Shown here: one piece after another, positions 58,664-64,000 of the stretch
Numbering within the stretch: the first letter of the stretch is position 1
How the letters are laid out: each line of letters begins with the position of its first letter
NCBI GenBank assembly: GCA_019828565.1
Contig: JAHDYR010000069.1
Span: forward strand, 310,001-374,000
Origin: Carpediemonas membranifera
Lineage: Eukaryota; Fornicata
DNA length: 64,000 nt
Direction of reading: 5' to 3'
Notes under the pieces: model-generated
Told to the model about the DNA's origin: nothing
The model's input: the letters and a program-made list of their open reading frames with translations, nothing else
The model's database searches: none
Position numbers and translations under genes: made by a program

Positions 58664-59836
58664 TTACCGCTTCAATGCCGGATCAACAACTCTCTGAGGG
58701 ACAAACTCAGCTTCACAGTACTTCTGAAGCATATCCCGGTATAGTTCGCCCCGCATGGTCACGTTGAACATCCAGGCATCCCTCGTCTGGCGTTGCAGGT
58801 TCAGGTCCACCTCAGTAACCAGCACACCATCCTCTGCCCTTGACAGACCAGGTGTACGCTGGCCGTTGGGCGCAGTGACATAACTGGACCCGTAAAAGTG
58901 CCCAAAGTCCTTGTGTGCCGGCTTCATGTCACCAGAGGTGAACTCCCGGGGGAACGTTTCAGTGCCCACCCTGTTGATCGCCACTGTGTACACGCTGTTC
59001 GCTATGGCTGCGTTCCTCGCCTCGATGGACCAGAGCGGCTCAGAGAGGCCGTCGGTGGTAGCGCTGGGGTTGAAGATCACTTCCGCCCCGTTAAGAGAGT
59101 ATGATAGCCAGTTCAGCGGGTGGTGCCGGCCGAAGCAAATGTTGACGCCGATACGGGCTACGACACCGTTCGAGCAGAGCACCTCGAACACGGGATGCCC
59201 GTCAGTCGCCTCAGTGTAGTAGTTGGCCTCATTGAAGTCGCCGACCCGCGGGATGTGGTTCTTCCTTGTCTTCCCGACGAACTGGCCTGCCGCATTAAAA
59301 ATCGCAGTCGCGTTGTGAATCGTGTCGGCGTGGGCCTCATCGCGCTCGAGGATTGGCGAAAGGATGACCATACGGTGCTCCTTCGCCTTGGCGCTGATGA
59401 AGTCGGCGGCGGGCCCGTAAGCCGCGGGTACGGCCATCGCGTTCCAGATCTTCTCCCTCGTCGCCATCACAAAGGCCGTCGTCCAGCACTCCTGGAGGCA
59501 GACGATATGCGCACCGGCTGCTGCAGCGGTGTCGATGAGTTCAGCCATGCGTTGGGACATGATCTGCCACTGCTCGGCGAAAGGGGCAGATGGGCTCGAT
59601 GCAAACTTGTTCTGGATGGCAGCGATGCGAACAACCCGGGGATCGCGGAGTTCTTCCAGTTTGCACTGCATCTTGTAAGCCTTGAGCTCGATCTCCTTCT
59701 CCTCGAGCCGGGAGATCAGCTCAGTGTCCAGTTCAATGCTCTCAACCTCTGGGCCGTACAGCTCGCGATAGAGGACCTTCCGCTGCTCATCGGGGAGTGA
59801 ATCAACGACATCGAGGACATTTCTATGCTGGTTCAT
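58664..59836 (-). CDS. UPB1: Beta-ureidopropionase (carbon-nitrogen hydrolase)
   Basis: 390 residues from the ATG at 59836 (human UPB1 has 384). The nitrilase-type catalytic set is complete: first Glu in the AEQWQ..ELIDTAAAAGAHIVCLQECW region, Lys in GKTRKNHIPRVGDFNE, and nucleophilic Cys in VNICFGRHHPLNW. Long identity with UPB1 continues through NGAEVIFNPSATTDGLSE, IEARNAAIANSVYTVAINRV, EFTSGD, DFGHFYGSSYV and PGLSRAEDGVLVTEVDLNL. It hydrolyses N-carbamoyl-beta-alanine or N-carbamoyl-aminoisobutyrate, the last step of reductive pyrimidine breakdown. No other gene of that pathway is in the window. Confidence 0.95.
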   Translation of the reverse strand: MNQHRNVLDVVDSLPDEQRKVLYRELYGPEVESIELDTELISRLEEKEIELKAYKMQCKLEELRDPRVVRIAAIQNKFASSPSAPFAEQWQIMSQRMAELIDTAAAAGAHIVCLQECWTTAFVMATREKIWNAMAVPAAYGPAADFISAKAKEHRMVILSPILERDEAHADTIHNATAIFNAAGQFVGKTRKNHIPRVGDFNEANYYTEATDGHPVFEVLCSNGVVARIGVNICFGRHHPLNWLSYSLNGAEVIFNPSATTDGLSEPLWSIEARNAAIANSVYTVAINRVGTETFPREFTSGDMKPAHKDFGHFYGSSYVTAPNGQRTPGLSRAEDGVLVTEVDLNLQRQTRDAWMFNVTMRGELYRDMLQKYCEAEFVPQRVVDPALKR

Positions 59837-60438
59837 CGTTGTGTTCGTCGCATAAGAACATCGAGGACTGAGCAAGAGTCCTTCAAATCGTATCTTGGGA
59901 ATGATTCAGTGTGAAGGCGGGTGCGAGCGGTGCGAGGGTTGGGTACACAGCAGCTGGCTGGGTGTCTATTAACTGGGCGTGGCATACTCAGTGCTGAGTT
60001 TGGCTCTGTCGTGTGGCTCGGCGCCCATGTTACGTGCTTATCAGCCTCAATCGCGCACAATTAAATATCGCCGCATCCAGCCATACCTGGCTATTTCCGG
60101 CCCGGACTTCCTCAGTGGGCTATTTCGGACGAAAATTCATCGCAAGTGTTTCGCCCCTTATACCATGCCAACAGGATCCATGGAGCCATACAACGTCCAT
60201 AACCTTGCCGGGCCTTGGGGCAGAACCGCGCAGATTATGCCACACTTCATGTAGCGTTTAGAGGTGTTTACTGGGGGTTCATGTGAAGAAGGCTTAGGCT
60301 GTCAACCCCCCCGGGATGAACTCCAGGGGACTAAACAGGTTCAGCCTGACTGCCCACCTGACTTTAGACTCAACAATTCTAATCCTGCGTGGCACTTCAC
60401 TCGCCTAACAATCGGCCGCCAGAAACTCAGCTTCAAGA
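59837..60438. other. Divergent intergenic region upstream of MAPK
   Basis: About 600 bases without a supported gene. It contains the 29-bp element shared with the gamma-tubulin gene at 60367-60395. Confidence 0.4.
60367..60395 (+). promoter_or_regulatory. 29-bp element shared with gamma-tubulin upstream region
   Basis: GACTCAA..ATTCT.ATCCTGCG.GGCAC, 43 bases before the MAPK ATG. Same orientation as the copy at 30703-30731. Confidence 0.45.
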
Positions 60439-61650
60439 ATGGACGGCTACACCACACATACTTTTAACGGAACCAGGTTCACTGTGCCGTCTAGGTACAC
60501 TGTCCAAAAGCCCCTCGGCTCAGGAGCCTATGGCGTCGTCTGTCTTGCCACAGACACGCTTACGGGCGAAAACGTCGCGATCAAGAAGATTGCACGCCTC
60601 TTTGTTTGTCCATCATCGCTCCATCTTTCCTCACATAGGACCACGTTATCGACACAAAGCGGGCTCTCCGCGAGCTCATCATCCTGTCCCATTTCAGCCA
60701 CCAGAACATCATTCAGCTCAAGGTATGCTATGCTGCACTATACTCACACAGGATATCATCATTGTGGGCGGGGAAGATGACTTTGAAGACCTGTACGTAA
60801 TCACGGACCTCATGGACACCGACATGCACCGCATTATCAGCTCGAAGCAAGGCTTGTCCGAGGAGCACATCTGTACGTACACACAGTGCAGGATTACCCA
60901 GCATACTTCCTCTACCAGCTCGTGAGTGCCCTCAGGTACACCCACAGCGCACACATCATCCACCGCGACCTGAAGCCCTCCAACATCCTCCTCAACGCGA
61001 ACTGCGACCTTAAACTGTGCGACTTCGGTCTTGCCCGCCACCGAGATGAGGCCAATGACGAGGCCGGCAAGTACATCCTCACGGAGTACGTCGCCACCAG
61101 ATGGTACCGCGCCCCCGAGATCATTTGCGGCTGGAAGCACTACCACGGCTGTGTCGACGTCTGGAGCGTCGGCTGCATCTTCGCCGAGCTCCTCCAACGC
61201 CGCCCACTCTTTGCGGGCAAGGACTACCTCAAACAGCTCCACCTCATCATGGAGGTCACCGGGACGCCCACGGACGACGAGGTGAAGGACATCGCCTCCA
61301 GCAGGGCCCGCGCTTACCTCAAGAGCCTCCCCCCGAAGCGGGGCACGCCAATCCGCGCCCTGTTCCCCAAAGCATCGCCTGAGGCTGTCGACTTGCTCGA
61401 TAAGATGCTGAAGTTCAACCCCATGGAGAGGATCACGCTCGATCAGGCCCTAGAGCACCCTTTCCTCAAGGCGGTGCACATTAAGAGCGCAAACAAGACA
61501 TATGTTGGCCCGGACATCGAGTTTGCTTTCGAGGATGGCGTAACACCGCTCACTAAGCCCCTCCTACGCCACTATATCTACCAGGAGTACCTCAAGTTCC
61601 AGCGGGGAAAGAAGGAGGCCAACCCCGCCGTCTTCAGCCAGACCATCTGA
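60439..61650 (+). CDS. ERK-like MAP kinase (spliced, 4 exons)
   Basis: Exons 60439-60603, 60639-60722, 60752-60872 and 60902-61650 encode about 372 residues, a whole kinase with little else. Motifs in order: GSGAYGVVCLA (glycine loop), VAIKKI (VAIK lysine), RALRELIILSHFSHQNII (alpha C), LVITDLMDTDMHRII-type hinge, HRDLKPSNILLN, CDFGLARH, and the activation lip ILTEYVATRWYRAPE with the TEY dual-phosphorylation motif of the ERK class. The end has FNPMERITLDQALEHPFL and a short C-lobe extension. It would act in a Ser/Thr kinase cascade downstream of a MAPKK. Each exon junction falls where the protein matches other MAPKs without gaps. Confidence 0.93.
60604..60638 (+). other. 35-nt spliceosomal intron, MAPK intron 1
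   Basis: GTTTGT ... CCTCACATAG, phase 0. Joins KKIARLF to DHVIDTKRAL. Confidence 0.85.
60723..60751 (+). other. 29-nt spliceosomal intron, MAPK intron 2
   Basis: GTATGC ... ACTCACACAG, phase 0. Joins NIIQLK to DIIIVGG. Confidence 0.85.
60873..60901 (+). other. 29-nt spliceosomal intron, MAPK intron 3
   Basis: GTACGT ... ATTACCCAG, phase 1. Joins LSEEHI to SYFLYQL. A nearer AG at 60885-60886 would leave a 14-nt intron and six extra residues; 60901 gives a gap-free MAPK match. Confidence 0.7.
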
Positions 61651-61694
61651 ATTTAAGGGAATATTTAAGGGGTGTATATAAATAAATACATCGT

Positions 61695-63449
61695 TCAAAG
61701 CTCGACCAGCATTGGCAGCGTGGGTCTGCCCGACACGGCGGAGCTGGGGACAGGTACAGGAGCGTGGACCCAGTCTGACGGGGCAGACGACAACGCGTGG
61801 TTCCTGTTGTCGCCCACACCATACCAGTCGGCACCCCGCTTGAAGAAGAAGGTGTGGGCCCCGAACACGTTGAAATACGAGAGCATCTGGTCTGGGGCGA
61901 AGTCCCAGTGGACTAGGTTGCCCGACTCGTCAGAGGCAAAGGTGCCCTTACCGTCGGCTCGGATAAAGGCGAGCATCTTGTACGAGGCCAGCACGGCCTT
62001 GACCTTGAACGGCAGGACCAGTGGTCGTGCCGTGCTGAGGAGCTGACGCACTTTAGGACCGCCTAGGAACTGCTCGGCGAGTTTGAAGACAGTGCCGGCG
62101 TATCTGAGAGTCTTGTCGCCGTAGAAGATGTTGTAGCTCTGGCCGCCAAAGGCTACGACTTCGACCGGGTACGGAAGAGGTGCGAAACTGCCCAGACGTC
62201 GCGAGTGCCCCAGGCCGAGCTGGCCTTTGTCATTCCTTCCCCCAATCATTTGATTACCCTCGTCATCCGTGACAACAGCGACGTACTCCTCAGCGATGAC
62301 CCGGGCGGCCCTGAAGTCCTGGGGCATCGGGCAAGGGTGGAACAAGTCGGTGTCGGTGTCTGGTCCGGCAGAGTTCAAGTGTCTGCTGACCAGGCCACAG
62401 GCTACCGTGCCTGCGCGGGTGACTATGACAGTGCAGTAGTAGGTCATGGCGACAGACAGCACGAGTTTGCCCTTGTGCCAGGGTGGCAGGGTGCGTTCGT
62501 AGGCGTCGACCTTGGGACAGGCCGTGAATTTGACACGGCGGGGTTCGATGATCGGCTCGGGTTCGATCCCGTCATCGTCGAGCTCGGCCTCGTAGTCGAA
62601 GACGTTATGGTGCACGATTGCTGCGGCGTGGCCGAGCGTGCCGTTGTACCCAGTGCCCCAGGTGAACACCCCCTTGGGCGACAGCGCGAGCACCCCGTCT
62701 CGGGCAACGTGGATGTCTACCACGGGCGGCATTCGGACATGTGCGTACACAGTGGCGGCCTTTTGGTTAGTGCGGACGCCGAGGGTGTGCCAGATGTTGC
62801 TGCCCCGAGTGAAGAGGCGGCCTGCGTACAGGCGGGTGAACATGGGCGTGTCGTCGGCATGGTGGGTCTGCGCGGTGCCGTCCTTGATGGCCACGTGGCA
62901 CGTGTAAAAGAACTTCTTACACAGGAACCAGAGGCACTTGGCGGTGCTGGTGTATGTCTTGTTGGCTGGTCTGGGGTGGTATCTCTCGTCCTCGCTGTCA
63001 TCCAGGTCTGGGTCGGCGCCCCCCGCCATCATGATCGCCCAAATCGTGCCCTGGAGCAGAGTGTGGAGACGGATGGGGAGGTCCTCGCCGTCTTCGAGAA
63101 GGATGTTCATGCTCAGTTCAGCGGGGGTTGTGAGCAGCTTCTTGGCCTGTTGGACGAAGCCGACGGCCTTTGGGTCGGTGAGAACCAGAGTGACCATGAG
63201 CTCGAGATGGGGCGATTCTAGAGATACTGGGAGCAGAGAATCGAGGAGTGTGGACAAACTCTCGATCGTGTACTTGGCTAGATTGACCTTTGACGTTTGT
63301 TTGGGAAGCTTTTCGCCAAACTGTACCTCGAACGCTATGCTGAGAAGCAGCGGAATCTTTGCGCCTGGAACATCGGCGTACAGATGCTCAGCAATGCGAT
63401 GAGCTGAAATCATCGCTTCACGAACGTTCCGGAACTTAAGTTGGTGCAT
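61695..63449 (-). CDS. RCC1-like repeat protein with helical N-terminal domain
   Basis: 584 residues. The N-terminal 180 residues are helical (SAHRIAEHLYADVPGAKIPL, then LLDSLLPVSLESPHLELMVT), with an acidic DPDLDDSEDE loop. From about residue 230 there are RCC1-type propeller elements (GVFTWGTGYNGTLGHA, VTRAGTVACGLVSRHLNS, GRNDKGQLGLGHSRRLG, WYGVGDNRNHALS). RCC1-like repeats form seven-bladed propellers used as exchange factors or scaffolds; no Ran-GEF role is implied. It is paralogous to the broken copy at 51478-53103, and this family seems expanded locally. Its stop lies 44 bases from the convergent MAPK stop. GTGCAGTTTAATA lies about 17-30 bases before its ATG. Confidence 0.78.
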   Translation of the reverse strand: MHQLKFRNVREAMISAHRIAEHLYADVPGAKIPLLLSIAFEVQFGEKLPKQTSKVNLAKYTIESLSTLLDSLLPVSLESPHLELMVTLVLTDPKAVGFVQQAKKLLTTPAELSMNILLEDGEDLPIRLHTLLQGTIWAIMMAGGADPDLDDSEDERYHPRPANKTYTSTAKCLWFLCKKFFYTCHVAIKDGTAQTHHADDTPMFTRLYAGRLFTRGSNIWHTLGVRTNQKAATVYAHVRMPPVVDIHVARDGVLALSPKGVFTWGTGYNGTLGHAAAIVHHNVFDYEAELDDDGIEPEPIIEPRRVKFTACPKVDAYERTLPPWHKGKLVLSVAMTYYCTVIVTRAGTVACGLVSRHLNSAGPDTDTDLFHPCPMPQDFRAARVIAEEYVAVVTDDEGNQMIGGRNDKGQLGLGHSRRLGSFAPLPYPVEVVAFGGQSYNIFYGDKTLRYAGTVFKLAEQFLGGPKVRQLLSTARPLVLPFKVKAVLASYKMLAFIRADGKGTFASDESGNLVHWDFAPDQMLSYFNVFGAHTFFFKRGADWYGVGDNRNHALSSAPSDWVHAPVPVPSSAVSGRPTLPMLVEL

Positions 63450-63465
63450 GGCGCGCGGGTTTGCG

Positions 63466-63480
63466 TATTAAACTGCACTG
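63466..63480 (-). promoter_or_regulatory. GTGCAGTTTAATA motif upstream of RCC1-like gene
   Basis: On the minus strand, 17-31 bases before the start at 63449; same word as upstream of 21733 and 49473. Confidence 0.4.
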
Positions 63481-63635
63481 TGCATTCCTCCGCTGGGGCC
63501 GCGCCCAATCCAGGAAGAGCACTCTTGTCTTGGATGACTGACGGTTTTCTCTCCGTGCTAGACCCCCTCTGCTCAAGTCCAAGGTCCATCACATCACTGC
63601 CCAAACCCGCTATCTCATACTGTTTAACTAGGCCC

Positions 63636-64000
63636 CTAAGGCTTGACGTAGATCGCACGGGAGTGCTTCGCGTCCTGGTCGATCACGATAAGCCGTCTAT
63701 CGGCGGTGACTCCGGCCAGAGTCGGATGGGTGACTGCCACAGTAGTTTTGAGATAGTCACTGACTGCCCAGTCGCCGTGGGCCCTAGAGAGAACGACGTG
63801 GGCCATGTGCTCCTCGGTAGGCTTGTTGTGCTTGCCGTTGTTCATGAAAAACACCTCAATGTGGTCAGTGTCGACAATCCTAGCAGCAAGAGTGCATGCC
63901 GACAGGTCCACGCCGGGCACCTCGGCCGCTGTGAACGTGTGGCGGTGTGTGACGAGCTTGTTGTCGTGCTGGAATATGACGACCGAGGGGTGGGTGTGAG
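63636..64000 (-). CDS. Hypothetical protein, C-terminal part (cut by window edge)
   Basis: The frame is open from the right window edge to a stop at 63636 (about 120 codons seen). It reads as beta-rich repeats (VVIFQHDNKLVTHRHTF, LAARIVDTDHIEVFFMNNGK, HVVLSRAHGDWAVSDYL, LAGVTADRRLIVIDQDA), compatible with a WD40-, RCC1- or similar propeller. No family can be named. An internal ATG at 63920 is not taken as the start because conserved-looking sequence continues upstream. Confidence 0.6.
   Translation of the reverse strand, partial: HTHPSVVIFQHDNKLVTHRHTFTAAEVPGVDLSACTLAARIVDTDHIEVFFMNNGKHNKPTEEHMAHVVLSRAHGDWAVSDYLKTTVAVTHPTLAGVTADRRLIVIDQDAKHSRAIYVKP

Noticed and set aside
1-64000. tRNA, rRNA and CRISPR arrays
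   Set aside because: No B-box/cloverleaf candidates outside coding regions, no rRNA signatures, and no regularly spaced repeat array; the 19-bp tandem pair at 35.3 kb has only two units.

Overview
The window is gene-dense nuclear DNA (GC roughly in the mid-50s percent by eye) from a free-living flagellated protist with an anaerobic flavour. The gene set is eukaryotic throughout: VPS13, gamma-tubulin, ribosomal protein uS2, Ssu72, CCDC61/VFL3, an ERK-like MAP kinase, WDR61/Ski8 and probable APC4. Anaerobiosis is suggested by a PFOR/sulfite-reductase-like domain, an acetate/succinate CoA-transferase, an iron-sulfur flavoprotein fusion and a peroxiredoxin-glutaredoxin hybrid. CCDC61 and gamma-tubulin point to basal bodies. 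Most genes are single-exon, but at least seven spliceosomal introns of only 28-35 nt are visible, several with CACAG/AACATAG-type 3' ends like those of metamonads. A fornicate metamonad such as a Carpediemonas-like organism fits best; this is inference.

Layout. 1-3.1 kb: PFOR-like N-terminus (minus, runs off the window), Ssu72 and CCDC61. 3.3-13.1 kb: one giant VPS13 exon. 13.1-14.7 kb: gene-poor. 14.7-20.8 kb: HAD-like protein, uS2, Prx-Grx, PPPDE-PUL-Trx, and an unknown acidic protein. 21-29.3 kb (minus): possible CENP-C-like protein, CoA-transferase, a 1703-residue receptor-like TKL kinase, and a small coiled-coil protein. 29.4-36 kb: two decayed Fanzor (eukaryotic TnpB-like, RNA-guided nuclease family) copies flanking gamma-tubulin and an IQ/SPRY protein. 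36-49 kb: WD40 protein, tail-anchored PRELI-like protein, a disordered protein, WDR61, a multidomain oxidoreductase, an LRR protein, probable APC4 and an ASC-1-type zinc-finger protein. 49.6-64 kb: VTT-domain membrane protein, an RCC1-like pseudogene, a secreted thioredoxin, an unknown protein, a PocR-type hybrid histidine kinase, beta-ureidopropionase, ERK-like MAPK, an intact RCC1-like paralogue of the pseudogene, and a truncated unknown at the right edge.

The most notable observation is the pair of Fanzor remnants. They share a conserved C-terminal block (alternative RuvC glutamate, zinc ribbon, RuvC-III aspartate). One is frameshifted and one is truncated at its 5' end. A 19-bp repeat lies next to the second copy and recurs inverted about 10 kb away. 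Also notable are two families of duplicated sequence next to start codons that look like promoter elements, and the very short introns. I saw no tRNA, rRNA, CRISPR array or bacterial-type operon.
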